53,623 nt of DNA from Polaribacter sp. GTDB lineage: Bacteria > Bacteroidota > Bacteroidia > Flavobacteriales > Flavobacteriaceae. Positions within the stretch are counted from its first letter, which is position 1. The number at the start of each line of letters is the position of its first letter. A program made the position numbers and the translations under genes. The notes under the pieces were generated by a model. It had not been told where the DNA came from. It did no database searches and worked only from the letters and a program-made list of their open reading frames with translations. Of the stretch, positions 7,921 through 16,345 are shown one piece after another. The stretch covers positions 1-53,623 of the forward strand of contig JALQYN010000050.1 in NCBI GenBank assembly GCA_023254055.1, written 5' to 3'.

Positions 7921-9828
7921 TTATAATGCATTTTCTATAATACTCTGAACTACTTCTGGGTTTAACAAGGTTGAAATATCTCCTAAATTGTCCATTTCAT
8001 TATGTGCAATCTTACGTAAAATTCTCCGCATGATTTTTCCAGAACGCGTTTTTGGCAGTCCTTCAGTAAACTGAATCTTATCTAATTTAGCAATCGGACC
8101 AATATGCTCTGTAATGATTTGATTGATTTCATTTCGTAAATTATCATGATCTCTACTTTCTCCAACATCTTTTAAAATCACATACCCATACAACGCATTT
8201 CCTTTGATGTCATGTGGAAAACCAACAATGGCAGATTCTGCCACAGCAGGATGTTCGTTAATAGCATCTTCTATAGGAGCGGTTCCAAGATTATGACCAG
8301 AAACAATAATTACATCATCTACTCTACCGGTAATTCTATAATAACCAACCTCATCACGCAAAGCACCATCACCTGTAAAATACATATTATCAAAAGCTGT
8401 AAAATATGTTTCTCTATATCGTTGATGATTTCCCCAAATAGTTCTAGCCATAGATGGCCATGGAAATTTAATACACAATCGTCCATCAACTTGATTCCCT
8501 TTTAATTCTTCTCCATTTTCATCCATCAAAGCAGGTTGAATTCCGATGAATGGTAAAGTTGCATAGGTAGGTTTTGTTGGAGTTACATACGGAATTGGTG
8601 TAATCATAATTCCACCCGTTTCTGTTTGCCACCAAGTATCTACTATTGGACTGTTTTTTTTACCAATATTATCATTATACCAATGCCAAGCTTCTTCGTT
8701 GATGGGTTCTCCCACAGAGCCTAAGACTTTTAAAGATGATAAATCATATTTTTCTACCAATTCAGTGCCTTGTTTTGCCAAGGCTCTAATGGCGGTTGGT
8801 GCAGTATAAAACTGATTTACTTTGTGTTTTTCAATAATCTGCCAAAAACGTCCAAAATCTGGATAACTAGGAACACCTTCAAACATTATTGTCGTTGCAC
8901 CATTTGCTAAAGGACCATATACAATATAACTATGCCCCGTAATCCAACCAATATCTGCAGTACACCAATACACATCGTTTTCTTTGTATTGAAATACGTT
9001 TTTAAAGGTATATGCAGTATATACCATATACCCAGCAGAAGTATGTACCATTCCTTTAGGTTTTCCTGTTGAACCAGATGTATATAAAATAAATAAAGGA
9101 TCTTCTGCATCCATAACTTCAGCTTTTCCTTCTTTTGAAGCATTATCCAATAACGGTTGTAACCAAAAATCTCTCCCTTCTTTCATATAAACATCAGTGT
9201 TGATACGTTTTGCAACCAACACATTTTCTACTCCTGGACAACTTTCTAAGGCTTCATCAACAATTCCCTTTAAATCAATTGTTTTAGCACCACGAAAAGA
9301 CCCATCAGCTGTAATTACCATCTTACAATCGCAATCATTGATTCTTGTTGCCAATGCAGTTGATGAAAACCCTGCAAAAACAACAGAATGGATTGCTCCA
9401 ATTCTTGCACATGCTAAAGTAGCTATTGCTAATTCTGGAATCATTGGAACATAGATGCAAACGCGATCTCCTTTTTGAACACCTTTGCTTTTAAGTACAT
9501 TCGCAAACTGATTTACTCGTTCGTACAATTGTCTGTAAGAAATATGTTCAGCCTCTTCATCTGGATTATTGGGCTCAAAAATAATGGCAGTTTTATCTCC
9601 TCGAGTTGCCAAGTGCCTATCCAAGCAATTTTCTGTAATATTCAATTTTGCTCCTTCAAACCATTTTACTTCTGGTTTTGAAAAATCCCAACTCAATACA
9701 TTATCCCATTTTTTTCTCCATAAAAAATGCTCTTCAGCTATTTCTTCCCAAAAATTTTCTGGCTCACGTATTGATTTTCGATACACTTGATAATACTCTT
9801 CTAAATGCTTGATATGATAATTACTCAT
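7921..9828 (-). CDS. acs: Acetyl-CoA synthetase
   Basis: The 635-residue enzyme activates acetate with ATP to acetyl-AMP and then acetyl-CoA in the cytosol. The AMP-binding P-loop-like YTSGSTGKPKGM, the WWQTETGG segment, the TGDGA hinge motif and the C-terminal PKTRSGKIMRR are all present. K598 in SGK is the lysine that is acetylated in the E. coli enzyme. Length and motifs match AcsA over the whole protein. It is divergent from a TSUP permease gene. The M28 peptidase gene follows in the same direction, and beyond that lies a relic of a second acs 3' end. Confidence 0.96.
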   Translation of the reverse strand: MSNYHIKHLEEYYQVYRKSIREPENFWEEIAEEHFLWRKKWDNVLSWDFSKPEVKWFEGAKLNITENCLDRHLATRGDKTAIIFEPNNPDEEAEHISYRQLYERVNQFANVLKSKGVQKGDRVCIYVPMIPELAIATLACARIGAIHSVVFAGFSSTALATRINDCDCKMVITADGSFRGAKTIDLKGIVDEALESCPGVENVLVAKRINTDVYMKEGRDFWLQPLLDNASKEGKAEVMDAEDPLFILYTSGSTGKPKGMVHTSAGYMVYTAYTFKNVFQYKENDVYWCTADIGWITGHSYIVYGPLANGATTIMFEGVPSYPDFGRFWQIIEKHKVNQFYTAPTAIRALAKQGTELVEKYDLSSLKVLGSVGEPINEEAWHWYNDNIGKKNSPIVDTWWQTETGGIMITPIPYVTPTKPTYATLPFIGIQPALMDENGEELKGNQVDGRLCIKFPWPSMARTIWGNHQRYRETYFTAFDNMYFTGDGALRDEVGYYRITGRVDDVIIVSGHNLGTAPIEDAINEHPAVAESAIVGFPHDIKGNALYGYVILKDVGESRDHDNLRNEINQIITEHIGPIAKLDKIQFTEGLPKTRSGKIMRRILRKIAHNEMDNLGDISTLLNPEVVQSIIENAL

Positions 9829-9882
9829 TATTGTTTTTGTTTTTCCTTAGACATTCTAAAAATAGAAAATTATATTTGCTTT

Positions 9883-10662
9883 ATGAATTTTCAAGAAGTT
9901 TTATCGCTTTTACTAAACAACTGGTATATTATCTGTTTGTTTTTTGCAATTGCGGTATTGTACTCTTCTGTTGGATTTGGTGGCGGCTCCAGTTATTTAG
10001 CCGTATTGGCATTAACCGGATTGGCTTTCACTCAAATAAGAGCAACTGCATTGTTATGCAATATTGTGGTTGTTATAGGAAATGTGTTCTTTTTTCATCA
10101 ACAAAAAACATATAATTATAAAAAGGTTATTCCGCTTGTGTTATTTAGTATTCCGTTTGCATTTATTGGGGGATATTTAAAGATAAGTCAAACATTCTTT
10201 TTTATCTTATTGGGTGTTACTTTATTGTTTGCAGCCATAACCATGTGGACTTCAAAAAAAATTGTTGCTTCTGAAGAAAAACCAGTTCAGATGAGTATTT
10301 CAAAAAATGCTGGTTTTGGCGGATTGATTGGTTTTATTTCTGGAATGGTAGGAATTGGTGGTGGAATTTTCTTAGCACCCCTATTACATTTAACACATTG
10401 GGATACTCCAAAAAAAATTGCAGCAACTGCTAGCTTGTTTATTTTAGTAAATTCTATTGCTGGTTTAAGCGGTCAGTATTTAAATCCAGAATTTACTATT
10501 GATTGGAATTTAACAGTTGTTTTATTAATTACCGTTTTAATAGGTGGACAAATTGGTAGCAGATTGAGTTATAAATTCTTCAAGCCTGTACAATTAAAAA
10601 AAGCAACCGCTATATTGATTGCCTTTGTAAGTATACGAATATTATGGAAATACTTGATTTAA
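9883..10662 (+). CDS. TSUP family permease (TauE/SafE type)
   Basis: The 259-residue protein has about eight membrane segments arranged as two homologous halves. The glycine-rich half-signatures are GFGGGSSYLAVLALTG near residue 30 and GMVGIGGGIFLAPLL near 155. The family exports sulfite, sulfonates or other organic anions, with the substrate here unknown. I chose the ATG at 9883. An in-frame start 26 codons upstream would overlap the acs coding region on the other strand and add a poorly hydrophobic tail. A TATATTTG element sits at 9871-9878, only a few bases ahead of this ATG, so the mRNA may be nearly leaderless. The 3' end overlaps the next convergent gene by four bases. Confidence 0.88.
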   Translation: MNFQEVLSLLLNNWYIICLFFAIAVLYSSVGFGGGSSYLAVLALTGLAFTQIRATALLCNIVVVIGNVFFFHQQKTYNYKKVIPLVLFSIPFAFIGGYLKISQTFFFILLGVTLLFAAITMWTSKKIVASEEKPVQMSISKNAGFGGLIGFISGMVGIGGGIFLAPLLHLTHWDTPKKIAATASLFILVNSIAGLSGQYLNPEFTIDWNLTVVLLITVLIGGQIGSRLSYKFFKPVQLKKATAILIAFVSIRILWKYLI

Positions 10663-11060
10663 TCTATTTTGTAAGCAGTCATTTCTTGCCCATATCTAAT
10701 ATAGGTTAAAACAATAGAATTCTTTTCTTCATTAACTTTAAATTCTATTTCTGCTTCAAGTTCTTTTACTTTAAATTTAGTTTTAGAAACGGGTTCTAAT
10801 TCTGCTAAAGGTTGTTTAACCAACTCTTCTTGTATTACAAACAGTTTATCTTCTTTTAATGTTACTTTTGCCTTTACAGTTTCATTAAAAACATAAGTAC
10901 CTGCATATGTTTTTAAAACATTAACAGGAACCTTTTCTTTATGGTCATTATTTAAAATAGGAACGATTTCTTTTATTTCAGGAATTACCTCAGGTAGAAC
11001 TGTAAAAGATATACCGGCAACAAGAAGCAACAATAGTATCTTTAAAATGCGTTTTTTCAT
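10659..11060 (-). CDS. Small exported DUF3471-like protein (paralog 1)
   Basis: The 133-residue protein has an N-terminal hydrophobic segment (about 5-24) and a mature beta-rich domain. That domain has the order L-K-T-Y-A-G-T-Y, V-T-L-K-E-D-K-L-F, L-x-P-V-S-K-T-K-F-K and a final I-x-x-T-x-I-R-Y-G-Q-E-M. The same order occurs in the two genes behind it (11141 and 11640). The pattern resembles the DUF3471 domain that often forms the C-terminus of serine beta-lactamase-like hydrolases, but no hydrolase domain is attached. Function is unknown. It has its own consensus promoter at 11086-11115. Confidence 0.75.
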   Translation of the reverse strand: MKKRILKILLLLLVAGISFTVLPEVIPEIKEIVPILNNDHKEKVPVNVLKTYAGTYVFNETVKAKVTLKEDKLFVIQEELVKQPLAELEPVSKTKFKVKELEAEIEFKVNEEKNSIVLTYIRYGQEMTAYKID

Positions 11061-11085
11061 TTTTTAATACGTAAGATTTTTTTTG

Positions 11086-11115
11086 CAAAACTACAATTAT
11101 TCTTCAATTTAACAA
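11086..11115 (-). promoter_or_regulatory. Promoter of the first DUF3471-like gene
   Basis: On the minus strand TTG (11113-11115) is followed by 19 bases and TAGTTTTG (11086-11093), a full Bacteroidota consensus. Transcription should start near 11079, about 20 bases before the ATG at 11060. Confidence 0.65.
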
Positions 11116-11140
11116 ATTGTAGAAATCAACAACATAATGT

Positions 11141-11539
11141 TTAGTTTACATTTTTAGAAGCTTGCATTACTTGCTTATCTCTTGTATAGACTAAACCTAC
11201 AACATTTCCTTTTCTATCCGTTGTAAACTTTATTTCTGCATTGAGGTTTGAAATTTTGAATTTAGTCTTAGAAAGTGGAATCAATTCTAATGGTGGATTT
11301 TCACCTGGTCCAAGTTGAACCGCAAATAATTTTCCATCTATCAAGGTAATTTCTGCTCTGACATTTCCTTCATTAACATTTTGATTGAAAAGATATGTCC
11401 CTACACATTTTTTTAAAAAATCTTGGGACACATTATTTTGTTTAAAAGTTTTTAAGGAATCTTGAGCTTTTAAAGTTGTTGAAAAGAAAAAACTTAACAC
11501 AAATAGAAATAGTATTTTTTTAAAATATGAAAACTTCAT
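11141..11539 (-). CDS. Small exported DUF3471-like protein (paralog 2)
   Basis: The 132-residue protein starts with a clear signal peptide (MKFSYFKKILFLFVLSFFF, cleavage near LKAQ) and has the same domain as its neighbours: C-V-G-T-Y-L-F, ITLIDGKLFAVQLGPGENPP, LIPLSKTKFKI, LVYTRDKQVMQA. I chose the ATG at 11539, not the one eight codons upstream. That choice gives a standard signal peptide, and a CAAATGTA element (TACATTTG on the minus strand, 11553-11560) places transcription start near 11546. It is separated from both sister genes by about 80-100 bases, so the three are probably transcribed separately. Confidence 0.75.
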   Translation of the reverse strand: MKFSYFKKILFLFVLSFFFSTTLKAQDSLKTFKQNNVSQDFLKKCVGTYLFNQNVNEGNVRAEITLIDGKLFAVQLGPGENPPLELIPLSKTKFKISNLNAEIKFTTDRKGNVVGLVYTRDKQVMQASKNVN

Positions 11540-11639
11540 GTGTGATTTTAAGCAAATGTACAACCAATTACATAGATAGCATAACTATTTATCAACTAAT
11601 AGAGTCAACAACTTTGAATTGGATTAACAAAACCAACAA

Positions 11640-12014
11640 TTAATCTTTCACTGCAGACATTTCTTGTCCTTGTTGATAAAAAGTTAAGCCAATTACGGCA
11701 CCTTTATCATTGGTAGTAAAAACAATTTCTGCGCCCATTTCTTCAATTTTAAATTTAGTGTTTGATACTGCAACCAATTCCATTGGAGGTTGACCAGTTC
11801 CGGCTTGACTACCATATAGTTTTCCGTCTTTTAAAGTAACTTCTGCTCCAATTCCTTGATCAAAACTATAAGAACCAACATAGGTTTTTAAAACTTTTTC
11901 TGAAACTTTAAAACTTTTAGTTGCTTTTGGGGAAGATTGGGCTTGAATTGTTGTTGAAAAAAATAAACTTAACACAAAAAATAATACCGAAAATTGAGAA
12001 ATACGTGCTTTCAT
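11640..12014 (-). CDS. Small exported DUF3471-like protein (paralog 3)
   Basis: The 124-residue protein has a signal peptide (ending TTIQAQ) and the beta-rich domain L-K-T-Y-V-G-S-Y, V-T-L-K-D-G-K-L-Y, M-E-L-V-A-V-S-N-T-K-F-K-I and a final QQGQEM. It resembles the 11141 gene most closely in its signal peptide (LFFSTT versus FFFSTT) and in the G-x-x-P-P segment, so these two may be the most recent duplicates. The ATG at 12014 is preferred over an upstream start that would add an unrelated 13-residue tail. Role unknown; plausibly a periplasmic binding or inhibitor-like domain. It is divergent from the fasciclin gene. Confidence 0.75.
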   Translation of the reverse strand: MKARISQFSVLFFVLSLFFSTTIQAQSSPKATKSFKVSEKVLKTYVGSYSFDQGIGAEVTLKDGKLYGSQAGTGQPPMELVAVSNTKFKIEEMGAEIVFTTNDKGAVIGLTFYQQGQEMSAVKD

Positions 12015-12165
12015 TTTATAAATTTTATTAAAAATTAGAAAAGCAATATACAATTATATATTAATTTATGATAATTTTAGTATTTTGTTTAATTATTTTA
12101 ACTTTTTATTAAACAAAAATGTGTTTTTTGGTTGTAGATTTGTTGTAACTTAAAAACAAAATAAG

Positions 12166-12708
12166 ATGAAATTAAAAAATTTAGTACCCGTATTATTATT
12201 AGCAATGTTGATATCTGCACCAAGTTTTGCGTCTAACACAGACCCAATTAAAAACAAAAATGAAAAAACTATTGTTAGTGTAGCAGCTTCTAATGATGCT
12301 TTTTCAACGCTAGTTGCTGCAGTGAAGGCTGCAGGTTTAGTAGATGTATTAAATAGTAAAGGACCTTTTACAGTATTTGCACCAGTTAATGATGCATTTA
12401 ACAAATTACCTGAAGGAACCGTAGCCTCATTATTAAAGCCTGAAAACAAAAAAATGCTAACTTCAATTTTAACTTACCATGTTGTTTCTGGAAAGTTTAT
12501 GGCAAAAGATGTTGTAAATGCTATAAAAAAGAATAACGGAAAGTTTGTGATTAAAACCGTACAAGGCGGAAAATTAACAGCTTCTTTAAAAGGTGGAAAA
12601 GTAATTCTAACAGATGAAAAAGGGAATATTTCTACAATTATAATTACTGATGTAAACGCATCTAACGGAATTGTTCACGCTATTGATAGTGTTGTAATGC
12701 CAGAATAA
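12166..12708 (+). CDS. Fasciclin (FAS1) domain protein
   Basis: The 180-residue exported protein has a signal peptide (1-23, PSFAS) and one FAS1 domain. The H1 motif TVFAPVNDAF (69-78), the central YH pair (104-105) and the H2 motif NGIVHAIDSVVMP (167-179) are all present. FAS1 domains mediate cell-surface or matrix adhesion in many organisms, and bacterial ones are often secreted. A TAGATTTG element at 12135-12142 lies at the right distance for a promoter, although no clear TTG partner is visible. A strong terminator follows at 12736-12769. Confidence 0.92.
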   Translation: MKLKNLVPVLLLAMLISAPSFASNTDPIKNKNEKTIVSVAASNDAFSTLVAAVKAAGLVDVLNSKGPFTVFAPVNDAFNKLPEGTVASLLKPENKKMLTSILTYHVVSGKFMAKDVVNAIKKNNGKFVIKTVQGGKLTASLKGGKVILTDEKGNISTIIITDVNASNGIVHAIDSVVMPE

Positions 12709-12735
12709 AAATTAAGTTTTTTTGGTTAGTTGATT

Positions 12736-12769
12736 AAAGGGTAGTGTATTGTTATACATTACCCTTTTT
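12736..12769 (+). terminator. Terminator after the fasciclin gene
   Basis: AAAGGGTAGTGTA (12736-12748) pairs with TACATTACCCTTT (12755-12767), with one G-T wobble and a six-base loop, and continues into a T-tract. The convergent gene starts its stop codon at 12773, so the A-run on the left may let it serve both directions. Confidence 0.8.
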
Positions 12770-12772
12770 AAT

Positions 12773-13252
12773 TTAATCTTCTAACAAATCTTTTAATTCT
12801 AATTGATAATCATATTGCAAATCTTCGTGTAACGTTTTTAGTATTTTTTGAATACTTTCAACTTGTCTAGTATACACGTTTTGCAAACGAACACTATTTT
12901 TGATTGAAGGTTTAAAGCTTTTTAGTTTTTTACAGAAGTATAGTAACAACACAACTTCTGTTTCTTTTTTTTGAGAATACCTAATGAACTTTTTTGTAAG
13001 TGTTAAAATTTTTCGAACACTTTTTCTAATATAAAAATAGCTTTTAGTGTTAATTTGATTGAACAAATCATCTATTTGCTCTTTAACACTCTCTATGTAC
13101 AATTCTTCACTAGAAGATTCAAATAATAAATAGGTAAGTAATTCTTTGTTCTCTTTTTTAAATTTTGAAAGCCGCAAACACAATTCGATCAACTCTTTTG
13201 AGTTTTTATAACTCAATTCGTCTTTGATTTTTTTTACGGTAACCGCTTTCAT
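12773..13252 (-). CDS. Hypothetical basic helical protein
   Basis: The 159-residue protein is not recognised. It lacks a signal peptide and is rich in Lys, Glu and Leu, with long predicted helices: ELIELCLRLSKFKKENKELL near 20-40, then RKSVRKILTLTKKFIRYSQKK near 77-97. It is likely cytosolic, and armadillo- or four-helix-type packing is possible. Its ATG directly follows the TAG of the EEP hydrolase gene with no base between, so it is probably translated by coupling from that gene. It is the last gene of the leftward fabV unit. Confidence 0.6.
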   Translation of the reverse strand: MKAVTVKKIKDELSYKNSKELIELCLRLSKFKKENKELLTYLLFESSSEELYIESVKEQIDDLFNQINTKSYFYIRKSVRKILTLTKKFIRYSQKKETEVVLLLYFCKKLKSFKPSIKNSVRLQNVYTRQVESIQKILKTLHEDLQYDYQLELKDLLED

Positions 13253-14053
13253 CTATTTTAGTAATTCTAAAGTAACCAAGTAGGCACAATGATCTGAGGC
13301 AATGGTGTCACAAATTGTTTCTTTGGATAGTACTTTCCAACTTTTTCTTGGGTAAAACATCACATAATCAATCTTCTTAATTGGCTTATCCGATGGAAAA
13401 GTTAATTTTGGATTTGCTTTCGTATATGAAGCCTTCCAAAAAGATTCTAAAATGTTAATCGTCGTGCTATTAGGTGTGTCATTTAAATCACCTGATAAAA
13501 TAGTTGGATATTTATTGTTAGAAAACGCTTTATTTATCGCTTTTACTTGAGAAACTCTATCGGTGTCTTCTTTTAAATGATCCAAATGCGTTCCGATAAA
13601 TGAAATGGTATCGCCAGATTTTAAAACGGTTGTAACCTCTAAAGCTGCTCTTGGTTCGTTTCCTTCTGTGTAGGGTAAAGCAACATTTCTGGTTGATAAA
13701 AACGTATATTTAGACAATACCCCTTCTCCGTATTCTCCTCCATCATAATACATAGCTCTACCAAAAATAGAAGTCATTTTTGTACGAAAACCCAACTCTG
13801 TAGGTAAATCGTATTTTTTTGATCTATTGGTTTTAAAATCAACTTCTTGCAGAGAAACAAAATCTGCATCTGCCTTTTTTATCACATTCGCAATGATATC
13901 TAAATCAAAACTCCCATTGGTTGTCTTTCCGTGAAGAATATTAAAACTCAACACTTTTACCCTTACCTTTTTTGAAGTGTCTTTTTGAGCAAAAAGAGTT
14001 CCGCTAAAAAACATCAAAGCTAGTAAACCAATAAATTTTTGATTGCTTTTCAT
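13253..14053 (-). CDS. Endonuclease/exonuclease/phosphatase family protein
   Basis: The 266-residue protein has a signal peptide (1-22, GTLFAQ) and an EEP fold. The catalytic landmarks are FNILHG near 37-42, SLQEVD near 67-72, GTHLDHL, SGDLNDTP and the final ASDHCAYLV. Such exported proteins cut phosphodiester bonds in nucleic acids or lipids, and the substrate here is not determined. It starts exactly after the stop codon of fabV (stop, then ATG, no spacer) and ends exactly before the next ATG. This suggests translational coupling within one transcript, although the three functions share no obvious pathway. Confidence 0.85.
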   Translation of the reverse strand: MKSNQKFIGLLALMFFSGTLFAQKDTSKKVRVKVLSFNILHGKTTNGSFDLDIIANVIKKADADFVSLQEVDFKTNRSKKYDLPTELGFRTKMTSIFGRAMYYDGGEYGEGVLSKYTFLSTRNVALPYTEGNEPRAALEVTTVLKSGDTISFIGTHLDHLKEDTDRVSQVKAINKAFSNNKYPTILSGDLNDTPNSTTINILESFWKASYTKANPKLTFPSDKPIKKIDYVMFYPRKSWKVLSKETICDTIASDHCAYLVTLELLK

Positions 14054-15241
14054 TTAATGCTCGCTAGGGATTTCTACCATTTCGTTTACATCTTTATCAT
14101 AATCTACACCTTCAACTTTGAATCCAAATAAATTATAGAAATCATCACTATATCCTTTTAAATCTCCTATTTCAGGCAAATTTTCTGAAGAAGCAGTTTC
14201 CCAAAGTTTAGAAACTTCTGCCTGTACATCATCTCTCATTTCCCAATCATCAATTCTAATTCTGCCTTTAGCATCAAGGTCTAAATCTCCGCCAAATAAT
14301 CGCTCACTATATAAACGTTGAATTTGCTCAATACATCCTTCATGAATTCCTTTTTCTTTCATGATTTTATACAACAAAGAAATGTATAACGGAATTACAG
14401 GAATCGCTGAACTAGCTTGAGTAACCAACGCTTTATTTACAGAAACATAGGCTTTTCCTCCTATTGATTTTAAGTCGTCTGAAATGGTAAATGCAGTCGC
14501 TTCTAAATCATCTTTTGCTGCACCAATGGTTCCTTTTCTATATACTGCTTCTGTTAGAGATGGGCCAATGTATGAATAAGCAACAGTTGTTGCTCCTTCT
14601 GATAATAAGTTTTTTGCTTTTAAAGCATCCATCCACATTTTCCAATCTTCTCCACCCATAACTGCAACTGTATTTGCAATATCATCTCCTTCTGCTGGAT
14701 TGATAGAAATTTCAGTCACTTTCCCTGTGTGAAAATCTACTGTTTTGTTTGAGAAAACACCTCCAATTGGTTTTAAAACCGATTTAAAACGCTCTCCTGT
14801 ATCAGGATGTGTTCTTACTGGCGAAGCCAAACTATAAATAACTAAATCAACTTGACCTAAATCTTCTTTGATCATGTCCATTGTTTGACGTTTGATTTCG
14901 TTTGAAAATGCATCACCATTGATACTTTTTGCATACAAGCCTGCGGCATGCGCATGTTTTTCAAAAGCAGCGGTGTTGTAATATCCTGCTGAACCTGTTT
15001 TTCCTGGTGCAGAAGGCTTGTCAAAAAAGACTCCAATGGTTGCTGCATCCGAACCGAAGGCACTGCTTATTCTTGATGCCAATCCAAATCCTGTTGAAGA
15101 ACCAATCACCAACACTTTTTTTGCGCCGTTTATTGCTCCTTTAGACTTTACATAAGCTATTTGATTGATTACGTTTTGCTCACAACCTGTTGGATGCGCA
15201 GTTAAACAAATAAATCCTCTTGTTCTTGGTTCTATAATCAT
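14054..15241 (-). CDS. fabV: Trans-2-enoyl-ACP/CoA reductase
   Basis: The 395-residue enzyme reduces the enoyl-ACP or enoyl-CoA double bond with NADH, the last step of each fatty-acid elongation cycle. The nucleotide-binding GSSTGFG lies at 47-53. The characteristic FabV active site Y-x8-K is intact (Y234, K243, sequence YRKGTIGAAK). The N-terminal IIEPRTRGFICLTAHPTGC and total length (about 395-400) are typical. FabV enzymes are naturally insensitive to triclosan compared with FabI. It heads a tightly packed leftward unit with the EEP hydrolase and the 159-residue protein. Confidence 0.95.
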   Translation of the reverse strand: MIIEPRTRGFICLTAHPTGCEQNVINQIAYVKSKGAINGAKKVLVIGSSTGFGLASRISSAFGSDAATIGVFFDKPSAPGKTGSAGYYNTAAFEKHAHAAGLYAKSINGDAFSNEIKRQTMDMIKEDLGQVDLVIYSLASPVRTHPDTGERFKSVLKPIGGVFSNKTVDFHTGKVTEISINPAEGDDIANTVAVMGGEDWKMWMDALKAKNLLSEGATTVAYSYIGPSLTEAVYRKGTIGAAKDDLEATAFTISDDLKSIGGKAYVSVNKALVTQASSAIPVIPLYISLLYKIMKEKGIHEGCIEQIQRLYSERLFGGDLDLDAKGRIRIDDWEMRDDVQAEVSKLWETASSENLPEIGDLKGYSDDFYNLFGFKVEGVDYDKDVNEMVEIPSEH

Positions 15242-15269
15242 GGTAATTAAGTTTTTTTAGTTAAATAGT

Positions 15270-15321
15270 TCTCGACTGCGCTCGAACTGACAATTAAATG
15301 TCTCCTCGAGCGCAGTCGAGA
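15270..15321. repeat. Dispersed inverted repeat (CTCGACTGCGCTCGA type)
   Basis: TCTCGACTGCGCTCGA (15270-15285) and TCGAGCGCAGTCGAGA (15306-15321) form a perfect 16-base-pair inverted repeat around a 20-base spacer containing GAACTGACA. It is much richer in G+C than its surroundings and lies between fabV and purC. Related half-elements (TTCTCGA, CTCGAACTGACA) occur at 29721-29809 and 36927-37028. It may also act as a transcriptional hairpin. Confidence 0.8.
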
Positions 15322-15335
15322 GGTTAATATTTTAT

Positions 15336-16283
15336 TTACGAAGTTAAAAACTCCGTAACATTTTTATGTATTCTGTCTAATACATTCTCTGTATTCGCTT
15401 TTACAAAAGTTTCTCCTGTAATTTGTTCATACAATTCTATATATCTATTTGATATTTCTATAATTTTTTCATCCGACATTTCAGGAATTTGTTGTCCCTC
15501 TTTACCTTGAAATCCCTTTTCTATCAACCACTGACGTACAAATTCTTTTGACAATTGTTTTTGAGTCTCTCCTTTCTCTTGACGTTCTTGATATCCATCA
15601 GCATAAAAATACCGAGAAGAATCTGGTGTATGAATTTCATCAATCAACACAATTTTTCCTTCTTTGGTTTTTCCGAATTCGTACTTGGTATCCACCAAAA
15701 TTAAACCACGTTTAGCGGCAATTTCAGTTCCTCGAGCAAACAATTTACGAGTATACTCTTCTAAAACCAAATAATCTTCTTCAGAAACAACTCCTTTTGC
15801 TAAAATGTCATCACGAGAAATATCTTCATCGTGCTCACCATTAGCTGCTTTTGTAGATGGTGTAATTATTGGGGTTGGAAATTGATCATTTTCTTTCATG
15901 CCTTCTGGCATTGTAACTCCACAAAGTATTCTTTTTCCGGCTTTGTATTCTCTTGCTGCGTGACCAGATAAATAACCACGAATCACCATTTCTACTTTAA
16001 ATGGCTCACATAAATGGCCAATCGCTACATTTTCATCAGGGGTTGCCACTAACCAATTCGGAACAATATCTGCAGTAGCATTCATCATTTTGGTAGCTAT
16101 CTGATTTAAAATTTGTCCTTTAAACGGAATTTGACGTGGAAGAATTACATCAAAAGCAGACAATCTATCAGAAGCAATCATTACCAAAACTTCGTCATTA
16201 ATATTATAAACCTCTCTTACTTTCCCTTTGTAAACTGATTTCTGTTTCGGAAAATGAAAGTTTGTTTCGTTAATTGTATTCAT
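15336..16283 (-). CDS. purC: SAICAR synthase
   Basis: The 315-residue enzyme joins CAIR and aspartate with ATP to form SAICAR in de novo purine synthesis. Recognisable parts include [16 protein letters not shown] near the N-terminus, [32 protein letters not shown] and [14 protein letters not shown]. The length matches the long type used by Bacteroidota. I chose the ATG at 16283. A start nine codons upstream (16310) lies inside the promoter's TACTTTTG element and would precede the transcription start. The gene is followed by a strong inverted repeat. Confidence 0.95.
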   Translation of the reverse strand: MNTINETNFHFPKQKSVYKGKVREVYNINDEVLVMIASDRLSAFDVILPRQIPFKGQILNQIATKMMNATADIVPNWLVATPDENVAIGHLCEPFKVEMVIRGYLSGHAAREYKAGKRILCGVTMPEGMKENDQFPTPIITPSTKAANGEHDEDISRDDILAKGVVSEEDYLVLEEYTRKLFARGTEIAAKRGLILVDTKYEFGKTKEGKIVLIDEIHTPDSSRYFYADGYQERQEKGETQKQLSKEFVRQWLIEKGFQGKEGQQIPEMSDEKIIEISNRYIELYEQITGETFVKANTENVLDRIHKNVTEFLTS

Positions 16284-16307
16284 TAATTGTTGTGTTGTTG
16301 TTGCTTG

Positions 16308-16338
16308 CAAAAGTAAACTAAAGACTTTTTACGAACAA
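16308..16338 (-). promoter_or_regulatory. purC promoter
   Basis: On the minus strand TTG (16336-16338) is followed by 20 bases and TACTTTTG (16308-16315). Transcription should start near 16301, placing the purC ATG (16283) about 18 bases downstream. It lies in the short gap after the phoH stop, so purC need not depend on phoH transcription. Confidence 0.55.
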
Positions 16339-16345
16339 CAAAAAA

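Noticed and set aside
12150..12449. 99-residue frame opposite the fasciclin gene
   Set aside because: It lies in the reverse complement of a clear coding gene and has no start signal or homology.
16284..16310. Upstream ATG for purC
   Set aside because: It lies inside the promoter's -7 element, so the transcript would not include it.
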